Positions 24,537 to 32,887 of a stretch of DNA of 64,000 nucleotides are shown in pieces (position 1 is the first letter of the stretch; the number at the start of each line of letters is the position of its first letter). This stretch comes from Promicromonospora thailandica (GTDB taxonomy: Bacteria > Actinomycetota > Actinomycetes > Actinomycetales > Cellulomonadaceae), in assembly GCF_024171955.1 (NCBI RefSeq), contig NZ_JAMTCS010000009.1, positions 186,001 to 250,000 on the forward strand. The letters are read 5' to 3'. The notes beneath the pieces are model-generated. The model did not search any database. It was given only the letters and a program-made list of their open reading frames with translations, and had not been told where the DNA came from. The position numbers were made by a program, and so were the translations under genes.

Positions 24537-25648
24537 ACCTCCACGGTAGCCGGGGGGTCTGACACCGGCCCCGACGCGAGCCCCACCAGACGCTCCGCCT
24601 TGAGCTCGGTCTCGTGCCACTCGGCGGTCGGGTCCGACCCCCAGGTGATGCCCGCGCCGGTGCCGAAGCGGAGCACGCCGTCGGCCCACCAGAACGTGCG
24701 GATGCCGACCGCGAGGGACGCGACGCCGTCGTCCACCCAGCCCACGGCCCCGCAGTAGGGGCCGCGCGGGACGGGCTCCAGCTCGCCGATGATCCGCAGC
24801 GCGCTCGTCTTGGGGGCGCCCGAGACCGAGCCGGGCGGGAACGTGCCGGCCAGCAGCAGGCACCACAGCTCCTCGGAGCCGGCGACGTCGTCGCGCAGCA
24901 CGCCGCGCACGCGGGAGACCAGGTGCACCAGGCCGGGGTGCTCCTCGACGGCGAGCAGCGAGCTGACCGCCACGGTGCCGGGCCGGCAGACGGTCTGCAG
25001 GTCGTTGCGCACCAGGTCGGTGATCATGACGTTCTCGGCGCGGTCCTTCTCGGTGAGGCCGTCCGGGGTGCGGGCCGTGCCCTTGATGGGGCCGGACTCC
25101 ACGACCGTGCCGTCCGGTCCGCTGCGCACCGAGAGGTACAGCTCGGGGGAGGCGCTGACCACCCACACGGGGTCGAGCCCGCTCGCGGCGGGCACGTGGA
25201 CGGCGGCCGCGTGGGGGGCCGGGTTCCCGGCCGCCAGCCGTGCGGCGAGCGCCCGGGCGTCGGGCTCGGCGGGCAGCGGCGCCGACAGCACCCGGCAGAT
25301 GTTGGCCTGGTAGACGTCGCCGTCGCGCACGTGCGCGCGCACCCGGCGGACGGCGGCCTCGTAGGTGGCCTGGTCCATGGACGTCGTCCAGGCCTCCGGG
25401 GCGGGCCCCTGCCAGTCGCCGGACGGCGGTGCGGTGGCCCCGGCGTCCGACACCCGGGCGAACCGCCACGCCCGCGCCCTGCCCTCGAAGTCGGCGACCA
25501 CGAACCAGGTGCCGGTCGCGAGCCTGCCCGGCTCTGCGCGGACGTCGACGCACTCGACCGCCTCCGTGGCGACGCGGCCGGCGAAGCTCGCCCAGCCCGT
25601 GGCCCCGGTCACGTCCTCGGGGACCTGCGCGCCGCCGGGTCGCGCCAT
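24533..25648 (-). CDS. pabB: Aminodeoxychorismate/anthranilate synthase component I (PabB-like)
   Basis: 371 residues from the ATG at 25648. The chorismate-binding domain shows GDVYQANICR, the PIKGTARTP motif, EKDRAENVMITDLVRNDL and GAPKTSALRIIGELEP. These define the enzyme that aminates chorismate to aminodeoxychorismate. It lacks the long N-terminal TrpE domain, consistent with a short PabB. The pabC in the same operon supports a folate role; the glutaminase subunit is not in the window. A GTG at 25699 is a possible longer start, but it lies 1 bp from a TTGACC box, so the internal ATG is preferred. Confidence 0.83.
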   Translation of the reverse strand: MARPGGAQVPEDVTGATGWASFAGRVATEAVECVDVRAEPGRLATGTWFVVADFEGRARAWRFARVSDAGATAPPSGDWQGPAPEAWTTSMDQATYEAAVRRVRAHVRDGDVYQANICRVLSAPLPAEPDARALAARLAAGNPAPHAAAVHVPAASGLDPVWVVSASPELYLSVRSGPDGTVVESGPIKGTARTPDGLTEKDRAENVMITDLVRNDLQTVCRPGTVAVSSLLAVEEHPGLVHLVSRVRGVLRDDVAGSEELWCLLLAGTFPPGSVSGAPKTSALRIIGELEPVPRGPYCGAVGWVDDGVASLAVGIRTFWWADGVLRFGTGAGITWGSDPTAEWHETELKAERLVGLASGPVSDPPATVEV

Positions 25649-25803
25649 GACCGCTGGAATCGCGCGGTTTGCTGGTGGATGGGTCGAACGTGGGGCCACG
25701 GGTCAACCGTACGGGCGGCGCGCGCGATTGGACGGGTCGCCCTCCGGTCGATTAATGTTCATCACGCCGGAACACCGGGGGAAACCCCAGGATGCCCGGC
25801 TTC

Positions 25804-25875
25804 GCGGATGTAGCTCAGTGGTAGAGCATCACCTTGCCAAGGTGAGGGTCGCGGGTTCAAGTCCCGTCATCCGCT
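25804..25875 (+). tRNA. tRNA-Gly (anticodon GCC), copy 1
   Basis: A 72-nt cloverleaf with acceptor GCGGATG/CATCCGC, anticodon loop TTGCCAA (GCC) and T-arm GGGTTCAAGTCCC. First gene of a Gly-Cys-Val trio that is repeated at 27311. Confidence 0.96.
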
Positions 25876-25920
25876 CGGAACACCGCTCTCTCGGGCTCTC
25901 GGCCCAGAGAACCCGAGCAC

Positions 25921-25991
25921 GGTGGGTTGGCCGAGAGGCGAGGCAGCGGCCTGCAAAGCCGTACACACGGGTTCGAATCCCGTACCCACCT
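25921..25991 (+). tRNA. tRNA-Cys (anticodon GCA), copy 1
   Basis: A 71-nt cloverleaf with acceptor GGTGGGT/ACCCACC and anticodon loop CTGCAAA (GCA). The sequence is identical to the copy at 27409. Confidence 0.96.
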
Positions 25992-26003
25992 CGCAGGCGC
26001 GAC

Positions 26004-26075
26004 GGGCGATTGGCGCAGCGGTAGCGCGCTTCCCTGACACGGAAGAGGTCACTGGTTCGATCCCAGTATCGCCCA
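26004..26075 (+). tRNA. tRNA-Val (anticodon GAC), copy 1
   Basis: A 72-nt cloverleaf with acceptor GGGCGAT/ATCGCCC and anticodon stem-loop CTTCC-CTGACAC-GGAAG (GAC). It closely resembles the CAC isoacceptor at 21620. Identical copy at 27481. Confidence 0.96.
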
Positions 26076-26080
26076 CAGAC

Positions 26081-26107
26081 AGGCCCCGGACCCACGGTCC
26101 GGGGCCT
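26081..26107 (+). terminator. Terminator of tRNA cluster 1
   Basis: 12-bp perfect stem AGGCCCCGGACC/GGTCCGGGGCCT with a 3-nt loop followed by TTTGT. An almost identical hairpin ends the second cluster. Confidence 0.88.
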
Positions 26108-26137
26108 TTGTGCTGCGCCGGTTCCGGCGCGACGCCG

Positions 26138-26704
26138 TCAGCCCTCGGCTCCCGGCGGCGCGTCCAGCACCGTCGGCACGTACTCCAGCAGCTGCAGGTT
26201 GCCGTCGAAGATGCGGTGCGACACCAGGTCGAGCGAGACGTCCGGGTAGCCGTCGAAGATGCGTTCCTTCCCGGAGGCGCCCGTGATGACCGGGAACAGG
26301 ACCACGCGGAACGTGTCGACCAGGCCCGCCCGGAGCAGCGACCGGGACAGGCTCAGGCTGCCGAGCGTGCGCAGCGGCCGTTCGGAGGTGCGCTTGAGCT
26401 CCCGTACGGCCGCCACGGCGTCGCCGCTCACCAGCTCGGTGTTCGCCCAGTCCAGGGGCGCCTTGAGGGTCGTGGAGAACACGATCTTGGGCAGGGGCGC
26501 CATCGGGTCGTCGGGGGAGCCGGCGTGCATCCCCGACATCACGCGGTACGTCGTGGCGCCCATGAGCGTGGTGTGCCGGGTCTCGGCGTCCTCACCGAGG
26601 AAGGCCAGGTACTCCGGACCACCCTTGCCCCAGAGCCCCGGCCAGCCCTCGGCGGCCGCGTAGCCGTCGAGCGAGATGATGAGGTCCACCATGAGGTCGG
26701 GCAC
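26138..26704 (-). CDS. Dihydrofolate reductase-family protein
   Basis: 188 residues. MVDLIISLDGYAA at the start, the MGATTYRVM NADPH-site motif and a C-terminal VLFPVITGASGKERIFDGYPDVSLDL block place it in the RibD_C-like reductases. This is the third family member in the window, and it lies between the two tRNA clusters beside a PPOX-family gene. AGGAGAGA precedes the ATG. The substrate is unknown. It is sequence-divergent from the other two, so a recent tandem duplication is not evident. Confidence 0.85.
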   Translation of the reverse strand: MPDLMVDLIISLDGYAAAEGWPGLWGKGGPEYLAFLGEDAETRHTTLMGATTYRVMSGMHAGSPDDPMAPLPKIVFSTTLKAPLDWANTELVSGDAVAAVRELKRTSERPLRTLGSLSLSRSLLRAGLVDTFRVVLFPVITGASGKERIFDGYPDVSLDLVSHRIFDGNLQLLEYVPTVLDAPPGAEG

Positions 26705-26769
26705 GGTTCTCTCCTTCGTCGCGGATGCGTTCAGAGGGGTGACCGGCCTCGTGGCGGGAACTCATCGGC

Positions 26770-27168
26770 TCACTGCGTCGTGTAGCTCTCGATGCTCATC
26801 ACGAGGATCACGCGGTCCGCGCTGTCGGCCGGCGGCTTCTGGTCCGGGTTGCCGTAGCGCTTGCCCAGGTAGACGTAGAACTCCCCGGTCGGGTCGGGCA
26901 CCACCTCGACCAGCCTGCCGCGCACCTCCAGGTAGTTGAACGGGTTCTCGGGGTTGCCGATCGCGAGGCTCATCGACGGGTTGTGCTGCAGGTTGCGGTA
27001 CTTGGCGCGGTACGTCGTGTGCGTGAAGCGCAGGGTCTCGCCGTCGTAGTCGAACCACATGGGGTTGACCTGGACGGTGTCGTCCGGGCGGATCGTGCCG
27101 AGGAAGGCGTAGTTCGGGTTCTCCAGCAGGTGGATCAGGTGGGCGGGGATGATGTCCGTGGCGCTCAT
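26770..27168 (-). CDS. PPOX-class F420-dependent oxidoreductase-like protein
   Basis: 132 residues from the ATG at 27168. The split-barrel pattern NPNYAFLGTIRPDDTVQVNPMWF, then FTHTTYRAKYRNLQHNPSMSLAI and a mid-protein RGRLVEVV, matches pyridoxamine-phosphate-oxidase-like proteins that use F420 or FMN in actinobacteria. The short length and the TRPDG-like N-terminal motif favour the F420-dependent class. A -10 box ends 7 nt before the ATG, implying a leaderless mRNA. It is divergent from the second tRNA cluster and 65 bp upstream of the DHFR-like gene. Confidence 0.83.
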   Translation of the reverse strand: MSATDIIPAHLIHLLENPNYAFLGTIRPDDTVQVNPMWFDYDGETLRFTHTTYRAKYRNLQHNPSMSLAIGNPENPFNYLEVRGRLVEVVPDPTGEFYVYLGKRYGNPDQKPPADSADRVILVMSIESYTTQ

Positions 27169-27175
27169 ACGGCTG

Positions 27176-27181
27176 AACATA
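27176..27181 (-). promoter_or_regulatory. -10 box for a leaderless PPOX transcript
   Basis: Leftward TATGTT lies exactly 7 nt before the chosen ATG and no Shine-Dalgarno is present. This fits a transcript starting at the initiation codon. The -35 is weak. Confidence 0.5.
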
Positions 27182-27310
27182 ACCCTCTGCAGCCCTCGGG
27201 GACTCGCCGCAGGTGGCGCGCCCCTTTTCGATTGGACCGGCGCACCGTTTGTGAACTACTCTTCCGGAGCGTCACCACGCCGGGCCCGCAGGGTTCGACG
27301 TCGGTACTTC

Positions 27311-27382
27311 GCGGATGTAGCTCAGTGGTAGAGCATCACCTTGCCAAGGTGAGGGTCGCGGGTTCAAGTCCCGTCATCCGCT
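27311..27382 (+). tRNA. tRNA-Gly (anticodon GCC), copy 2
   Basis: Sequence identical to 25804-25875, including the TTCGCGG context at its 5' end. Confidence 0.96.
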
Positions 27383-27408
27383 CGACACCCGCTTTGGTGG
27401 GGGAGCAC

Positions 27409-27479
27409 GGTGGGTTGGCCGAGAGGCGAGGCAGCGGCCTGCAAAGCCGTACACACGGGTTCGAATCCCGTACCCACCT
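27409..27479 (+). tRNA. tRNA-Cys (anticodon GCA), copy 2
   Basis: Identical to 25921-25991. The spacer from tRNA-Gly is 26 bp here against 45 bp in the first cluster, so the spacers have diverged while the genes have not. Confidence 0.96.
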
Positions 27480-27480
27480 C

Positions 27481-27552
27481 GGGCGATTGGCGCAGCGGTA
27501 GCGCGCTTCCCTGACACGGAAGAGGTCACTGGTTCGATCCCAGTATCGCCCA
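27481..27552 (+). tRNA. tRNA-Val (anticodon GAC), copy 2
   Basis: Identical to 26004-26075. It follows tRNA-Cys after one base, whereas in cluster 1 the gap is 12 bp. Confidence 0.96.
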
Positions 27553-27558
27553 CAGCAG

Positions 27559-27586
27559 AGGCCCCGGACCCACAGGTCCGGGGCCT
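27559..27586 (+). terminator. Terminator of tRNA cluster 2
   Basis: The same 12-bp stem as at 26081 with a 4-nt loop, followed by TCGT. The match shows that the duplication included the terminator. Confidence 0.85.
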
Positions 27587-27653
27587 TCGTCGTTGCCGGC
27601 GCCCGACGGCGCTGCCCGGGATCGGTCCCTCGCACAGCGCGACCTGCCGAGCT

Positions 27654-27709
27654 CGGTCGGTTGCACCGAGATCGGTCAGTTGAAGGACCGATCTCAGTGC
27701 AACGGACCG
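27654..27709. repeat. Dispersed palindromic element, copy C
   Basis: Arms of 24 nt (27654-27677 and 27686-27709) pair with two mismatches around an 8-nt loop. The core GAGATCGGTC...GACCGATCTC is shared with copies B and D. A half copy (GGGATCGGTCCCTCG) lies 30 bp upstream. It lies between the tRNA cluster and a convergent phosphatase gene. Confidence 0.82.
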
Positions 27710-27757
27710 AATCCGCCGCGCCGGAGGCCGCAACAGACCGATGTGGGTCGTCAGCCC

Positions 27758-28444
27758 TCAGGCCACCAGGCGGGCGCGGAGGGTGCGGACGTGGCCCGGG
27801 GTCAGGCCCGCGCCCACCAGGTAGTCCTCCACCGAACCGTGCCGTGCCCGCACGTGCTCCAGCGCCCCGAGGATGACCTGCCGCGTGGGCGGGATCTCGC
27901 GGCCGGTCGGGATCGCGCGGTCCGGGTCCAGCGCCGCGTACCGCGGTTCGAGCCGGGCGTTGGTGGCCTCGTAGTCGGCGCCCACGGCCGTGAGGTCCGC
28001 GCCCACGAGGCTCAGCGTGAGCGCCACCACGAGGCCCGTACGGTCCTTGCCCGCGGCGCAGTGCACCAGCACGGGCCCCTCCGGGGCGTCGGCGACGGCG
28101 GCCACGGCCCGTGCGAACAGCTCCGGCCTCCGGTCCAGCAGCCCGGTGTAGAGGTGCACCCAGGGGCCCTCCTCCGGGTCCCCCGGACCCTGCACGGGCA
28201 GGTGCAGGTGGGCCAGCGGGTTCGGGTAGAGCGCGGTCTCGTCGGGCCGGCGCAGGTCGATGACCCGCGCCAGCCCGTACGCGGTGGCGGCCGCGACGCC
28301 GTCGTCGGTCAGGAAGCTGGGGCTGTCGGAGCGCACGAGGGCGCGCGGGCGGACGGTGCCGCCGCCCGTCAGCGGCAGCCCGCCCAGGTCACGCGTGTTG
28401 AGACAGCCCGGCCAGTCGAGGTGGAGCGGTGTGTAGTCCGTCAC
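27758..28444 (-). CDS. Tyrosine/serine protein phosphatase (PtpB-like)
   Basis: 228 residues with NTRDLGGLPLTGGG at the N-terminus (about 13-26) and the P-loop VHCAAGKDRTG (Cys about residue 122). This is the signature of the Y_phosphatase3 family to which mycobacterial PtpB belongs. Catalysis would proceed through the cysteine thiolate. Its ATG lies 10 bp after the end of the antiporter gene on the same strand, so they may be cotranscribed. A role in phosphate or signal turnover is unknown. Confidence 0.87.
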   Translation of the reverse strand: MTDYTPLHLDWPGCLNTRDLGGLPLTGGGTVRPRALVRSDSPSFLTDDGVAAATAYGLARVIDLRRPDETALYPNPLAHLHLPVQGPGDPEEGPWVHLYTGLLDRRPELFARAVAAVADAPEGPVLVHCAAGKDRTGLVVALTLSLVGADLTAVGADYEATNARLEPRYAALDPDRAIPTGREIPPTRQVILGALEHVRARHGSVEDYLVGAGLTPGHVRTLRARLVA

Positions 28445-28454
28445 GCCCGGGAGG

Positions 28455-30239
28455 CTAGCGCTCCGTGTCCTGTGCGCGAAGGGGAGCCCTGCCCTTGCGC
28501 ATCTCGACGGCGATCTGCTCGGCGTCCAGCAGGTCCAGCACGTTCCCGAGCTGCGCCGAGTCGTACGTCCCGGCCGAGCGCGCGGCGAGCAGCTCCTCGC
28601 GCTGCGCGGCGATCGTGGCCAGGCGCAGCTGGCGGTACTGGGCGAACCGCTCCTTGGTCAGCACCACGTCCTGGTCCTGCGACTCGTGCTCTCGCACCAT
28701 GTCGTTGCGCACGCGGGCGACGACGCTCTCGTCGTACGGCGTGCCGTCCGGCCGGCGCGGGTCCTCCAGGAACGCCCGGGCCGCGTCCTCCGTCTCGCGG
28801 CGCAGGGCGGGCAGGTCGCTGGCCGTGTCCTGCCCCACGAGGCCGAGGCGGCGGGTCACCCAGGGCAGCGTGCTGCCCTGGACCAGCAGCGTGCCGAGCG
28901 CGACGCCGAACGCGACCAGGATGAGGAAGGACCGGTTCGGGGTGTCGTGCGGCAGGGTCTGCGCGGCGGCGAGCGTGACCACGCCTCGCATGCCCGCCCA
29001 CACCAGGAGCGTGCCCTCGCGCCAGCCGAGCGGCCGGGACAGGTCGTAGTCGATGTCGGCCCGGCGGCGCCGCAGCGCGTCCTGCACGCGCTCCAGCCGC
29101 TCCGCCGCGGAGCGCCGGCCCTTGGGCCGCTTGCCGCGGCCCGGGCCGGCGGACGGTGGGGCGGTGGGTGCCGCCGCCGCCCGCTGGTCGAGCCGGTCCT
29201 GGAACGCAGTGAGCGTCTCGCGCACGGCCTCGCCCCGCCGCGCGCGGCGCGCCTGGATGCCGATGAGCGGCGTCACGAACGCCGTCCGCACCACCAGGAT
29301 GGCCACGCTCGCCATGCCCGCGACGACGGCGGCGCGCCAGAGCGAGCCGTCCCCGGCCTGCACGTCCTCGACGAGGGCGAACAGCTCGATGCCCATGATG
29401 AGGAAGACAGCGCCCTCCAGCAGCAGCTCGACCGTGTGCCAGTTGGACCGTTCGGCGATGCGGTCCTGCGGCCGCAGGTGCCGGGCCGCGCCGTTGCCGG
29501 TGACCAGGCCCGCCGCGACCACGGCGACCAGGCCGGACGCGTGCAGCTCCTCGGCCGGCAGGTACGCGGCGAAGGGCACGACGAACGACACGGCGGTGCT
29601 CAGGGCGGCGTCGCGGAACCGCTTGCGCACGCGCAGGCCGATCCAGCCCACGGGCACGCCGATCGCGACGGCCACGCCGGCCGCGTAGGCGAAGTCGCCC
29701 ACGACCTCCCACAGGCTGACCGACGCCGCCGTGGCCGCGATCGCCGACCGGAGCAGCACCAGCGCGGACGCGTCGTTGAGCAGGGACTCCCCCTCGAGCA
29801 TGGTGACGCTGCGCGGTGAGGCCCCGAGCCGCTTGACGATGGACGTCGCCACCGCGTCGGTGGGGCTGACGATCGCCCCCAGGGCGATGGCGGTGGCCAG
29901 GTCGATCCCGGGGATCAGCCAGCGGAACAGCAGGCCGAGCAGCACCGAGCTGAGCACCACGAGCATCACCGACAACCCGCCGATGGCGGTGAAGTCGCGC
30001 CGGAAGTCCATCGACGGCAGGCCCACCGCCGCCGAGTACAGCAGGGGCGGGAGCACGCCGCCCAGGATCAGCTCGGGCGGCACCTCGACGGCCGGCACCC
30101 ACGGCAGCAGGCTCACGCCCGCGCCCAGCACCACCAGCACCAGCGGGGAGGCTACGCCGGCCCGTGGGGCGAGCGCCGTCACCGCGATGACGAGGGTGGC
30201 GGCGAGGACGGCGATGGTCAGGTACTCCACGTTCTCCAC
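28455..30239 (-). CDS. Na+/H+ antiporter (CPA1 family)
   Basis: 594 residues from GTG 30239. It has about 12 membrane helices with the hallmark GAIVSPTDAVATS and GESLLNDASALVL (the ND ion-binding pair). A hydrophilic insert of about 60 residues (Ala/Pro/Arg-rich, about 345-410) precedes WAGMRGVVTLAAAQTLP, and a C-terminal cytosolic tail of about 120 residues follows. It exchanges Na+ for H+ at the inner membrane. The start is chosen at GTG 30239, which begins the first helix six bases after a TACCGT box. An in-frame GTG at 30284 would add 15 residues. Confidence 0.9.
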   Translation of the reverse strand: MENVEYLTIAVLAATLVIAVTALAPRAGVASPLVLVVLGAGVSLLPWVPAVEVPPELILGGVLPPLLYSAAVGLPSMDFRRDFTAIGGLSVMLVVLSSVLLGLLFRWLIPGIDLATAIALGAIVSPTDAVATSIVKRLGASPRSVTMLEGESLLNDASALVLLRSAIAATAASVSLWEVVGDFAYAAGVAVAIGVPVGWIGLRVRKRFRDAALSTAVSFVVPFAAYLPAEELHASGLVAVVAAGLVTGNGAARHLRPQDRIAERSNWHTVELLLEGAVFLIMGIELFALVEDVQAGDGSLWRAAVVAGMASVAILVVRTAFVTPLIGIQARRARRGEAVRETLTAFQDRLDQRAAAAPTAPPSAGPGRGKRPKGRRSAAERLERVQDALRRRRADIDYDLSRPLGWREGTLLVWAGMRGVVTLAAAQTLPHDTPNRSFLILVAFGVALGTLLVQGSTLPWVTRRLGLVGQDTASDLPALRRETEDAARAFLEDPRRPDGTPYDESVVARVRNDMVREHESQDQDVVLTKERFAQYRQLRLATIAAQREELLAARSAGTYDSAQLGNVLDLLDAEQIAVEMRKGRAPLRAQDTER

Positions 30240-30446
30240 GGGCTGACGGTACGAGACCGGTGCCGCCGACGCCGAGCGTGCCACTCCGGTTCGCGGTGTA
30301 CGCGACGTGTATCACGTTTCGCGCTCGTGCCCGGGGGCCCCTGCCGTGCGGTCCCCGGTGCTCGCGCGTAGGTTCGAACCGACGGCGGGACCCCGTCGTC
30401 GCCGCAGGGGGCGCACCGTGGTGTGCCTGACGAGAGGAGTCGGACC

Positions 30447-30731
30447 ATGGGGCTTTTCGACAAGGCCAAGGAGTTCGTGACGGACAAGGACAACGTCGAG
30501 AAGGCGCGCGAGCAGCTCACTGACGAGCGGGTCGACGCGGCCACCGACAGGCTCAAGGGCGTCGCGCCCGACCAGGCCGACGGCGTCATCGACCAGCTCG
30601 GCGACCGCGCCAAGGACTGGGGCGGCAACGAGCAGGAGGAGGGCCGGCAGACCGAGCGCCGCGCCGCCGAGCAGGGTGGCGGGCAGGGCGGCGGGCAGGC
30701 CGGCGAGCAGCGCGGCCACGAGGGCCGCTGA
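30447..30731 (+). CDS. MT0933-like (PF14013-type) small antitoxin-family protein
   Basis: 94 residues. The N-terminal MGLFDKAKEFVTDKDNVEKA and the amphipathic K/D-rich helices resemble the mycobacterial MT0933/Rv0909 antitoxin family. The Gln/Gly/Glu-rich tail (about 60-94) is low complexity. No toxin gene partner is adjacent, so the antitoxin label reflects family resemblance only. In many actinobacteria these proteins stand alone and may be stress proteins. GAGAGGAGT precedes the ATG. Confidence 0.68.
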   Translation: MGLFDKAKEFVTDKDNVEKAREQLTDERVDAATDRLKGVAPDQADGVIDQLGDRAKDWGGNEQEEGRQTERRAAEQGGGQGGGQAGEQRGHEGR

Positions 30732-30798
30732 GCAGCCGTCCGCGGCACACGCCGCCGTCGCGCCCGCGCTTGCGGCGCCCGCGACGCGCGGTCGGTAC

Positions 30799-30838
30799 GA
30801 TCGAGGGGCACCGTCGGCGACGACGGCGCCCCTCGATC
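30799..30838. terminator. Long hairpin in front of thrS
   Basis: GATCGAGGGGC (30799-30809) pairs with GCCCCTCGATC (30828-30838). An inner CCGTCG/CGACGG stem continues it after one mismatch, and CGTTTCT follows. It may terminate the upstream small gene or act as an attenuator. A -10-like TACGAT at 30796-30801 overlaps the left arm, so a thrS transcript from there would not contain the full hairpin. Confidence 0.65.
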
Positions 30839-30871
30839 CGTTTCTCGTGACCTTTCCCTAGGAGCACAGTC

Positions 30872-32887
30872 GTGTCCGACGTCGTATCGCCGCCCAGCAC
30901 CACCGATCTCACCCCGGCTGAGAACCCCACGGAGGCGACGACGACCACGGCGACGACCACCGGCGCCGAGCTCTACGGCGAGCGCCGCGATGTCGTCGTC
31001 GTCCGGGTGGACGGCGAGCTGTGGGACCTGGACCGGGAGATCCCGGCCGGGCACAAGGTGGAGCCGGTCACCCTGTCCGAGCCGGACGGGCTCGCGGTGC
31101 TGCGGCACAGCGCCGCCCACGTGCTGGCCCAGGCCGTCCAGCAGGTCAACCCCGACGCCAAGCTCGGCATCGGCCCGCCGGTGACGGACGGCTTCTACTA
31201 CGACTTCGACGTCGAGAAGCCGTTCACGCCCGAGGACCTCAAGGCCCTCGACAAGGCGATGAGCCGCATCATCCGGGAGGGGCAGACCTTCCGCCGCCGC
31301 GTCGTCACCGAGGACGAGGCGCGGGCCGAGCTCGCGGACGAGCCGTACAAGCTGGAGCTGATCGGCCTCAAGGGCGGCTCGGACGACGAGAACGGTGAGG
31401 CCGTCGAGGTCGGCGGCGCCGAGCTCACGATCTACGACAACGTGCGTGGCGCCGGCCGGGAGAGCGAGACCGTGGTCTGGAAGGACCTGTGCCGCGGGCC
31501 GCACCTGCCGAGCACCCGCCTGATCGGCAACGGCGTGCAGCTCATGCGCTCGGCCGCGGCCTACTGGCGGGGCAGCGAGAAGAACCCGATGCTGCAGCGC
31601 GTCTACGGCACGGCGTGGCCGTCCAAGGACGAGCTCAAGGCGTACCTGGAGCGGCTGGCGGAGGCCGAGCGGCGCGACCACCGGCGCATCGGCACCGAGA
31701 TGGACCTGTTCAGCTTCTCCGACGAGGTGGGTTCCGGCCTGCCGCTGTTCCACCCCCGCGGCGGTGTGATCAAGCGGGTCATGGAGGACTACGTGCGGCA
31801 GCGGCACATCGAGGAGGGCTTCTCGTACGTCGGCACGCCGCACATCACCAAGGACGGGCTGTTCCACACGTCCGGGCACCTGCCGTACTACGCGGACACG
31901 ATGTTCCCGGAGATGGACCTCGAGGGGTCGAAGTACCGCCTCAAGGCGATGAACTGCCCCATGCACAACCTGATCTTCGCCTCGCGCGGGCGCTCCTACC
32001 GGGAGCTGCCGCTGCGCCTGTTCGAGTTCGGGTCGGTGTACCGGTACGAGAAGTCGGGCGTGGTGCAGGGCCTGACCCGCGTGCGCGGGCTGACGCAGGA
32101 CGACTCGCACTCGTACGTGACCCCGGAGCAGGCGCCCGCCGAGGTCAAGCACCTGCTGGACTTCATGCTCAGCGTGCTGCGCGACTTCGGCCTGGACGAC
32201 TTCTACCTGGAGCTGTCCACGCGGGACGACTCCAAGCCGGACAAGTTCGTCGGCTCGGACGAGGACTGGGCCGCCGCGACGGCGATCCTGGAGCAGGTGG
32301 GCCGGGAGACCGGCCTGGAGCTCGTGGCCGACCCGGGCGGCGCCGCGTTCTACGGTCCCAAGATCTCGGTGCAGGCCAAGGACGCCATCGGCCGCACGTG
32401 GCAGATGGGCACCGTGCAGTACGACTTCAACCAGCCCAAGGGCTTCGGGCTGGAGTACACCGCGGCGGACGGCACCCGGCAGCAGCCGGTCATGATCCAC
32501 TCGGCGAAGTTCGGCTCGATCGAGCGGTTCATGGGCGTGCTCATCGAGCACTACGCCGGCGCGTTCCCGGCGTGGCTGGCACCCGTGCAGGTCAAGATGG
32601 TGCCGGTCGCCGAGGCGTTCGACGACTACGTCAAGGACGTCGCGGCGCAGCTGACCGCGCGCGGCATCCGCGTCGAGGTGGACCTGTCCGACGACCGGTT
32701 CGCCAAGAAGATCCGCAACGCCTCCAAGGAGAAGGTGCCGTTCACGCTCATCGCGGGCGGTGAGGACGCCGAGGCGGGCGCGGTGTCGTTCCGGTTCCGC
32801 GACGGCACGCAGGAGAACGGTGTGCCGGTGGCGGACGCCGTCGAGCGCATCGTGGCCGCCGTGGCCGAGCGCGCGCAGCAGGCCTGA
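30872..32887 (+). CDS. thrS: Threonine-tRNA ligase
   Basis: 671 residues. It charges tRNA-Thr in the cytosol. The order is an N-terminal TGS-like segment, the editing domain ([12 protein letters not shown] with the zinc-hydrolase-like His pair, about 75-90), the class II core with MNCPMHN and [17 protein letters not shown], motif 3 FGSIERF, and a C-terminal anticodon-binding domain. A variable Thr-rich leader of about 30 residues precedes the TGS. The GTG start follows TAGGAG. Its stop overlaps the HIT gene (TGATG), the first of a chain of coupled phospholipid genes. Confidence 0.97.
   Translation: MSDVVSPPSTTDLTPAENPTEATTTTATTTGAELYGERRDVVVVRVDGELWDLDREIPAGHKVEPVTLSEPDGLAVLRHSAAHVLAQAVQQVNPDAKLGIGPPVTDGFYYDFDVEKPFTPEDLKALDKAMSRIIREGQTFRRRVVTEDEARAELADEPYKLELIGLKGGSDDENGEAVEVGGAELTIYDNVRGAGRESETVVWKDLCRGPHLPSTRLIGNGVQLMRSAAAYWRGSEKNPMLQRVYGTAWPSKDELKAYLERLAEAERRDHRRIGTEMDLFSFSDEVGSGLPLFHPRGGVIKRVMEDYVRQRHIEEGFSYVGTPHITKDGLFHTSGHLPYYADTMFPEMDLEGSKYRLKAMNCPMHNLIFASRGRSYRELPLRLFEFGSVYRYEKSGVVQGLTRVRGLTQDDSHSYVTPEQAPAEVKHLLDFMLSVLRDFGLDDFYLELSTRDDSKPDKFVGSDEDWAAATAILEQVGRETGLELVADPGGAAFYGPKISVQAKDAIGRTWQMGTVQYDFNQPKGFGLEYTAADGTRQQPVMIHSAKFGSIERFMGVLIEHYAGAFPAWLAPVQVKMVPVAEAFDDYVKDVAAQLTARGIRVEVDLSDDRFAKKIRNASKEKVPFTLIAGGEDAEAGAVSFRFRDGTQENGVPVADAVERIVAAVAERAQQA

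Noticed and set aside
25804-27586. Integrated element at the tRNA clusters
   Set aside because: The tRNA genes are complete and the DNA between carries ordinary genes. No integrase, partial tRNA copy or phage gene was seen.
30447-30731. Toxin-antitoxin pair
   Set aside because: The small protein resembles an antitoxin family, but no toxin-like gene is adjacent; thrS follows and an antiporter precedes.
30732-30871. T-box riboswitch upstream of thrS
   Set aside because: No T-box consensus or specifier loop was found; only a single hairpin overlapping a -10-like box.
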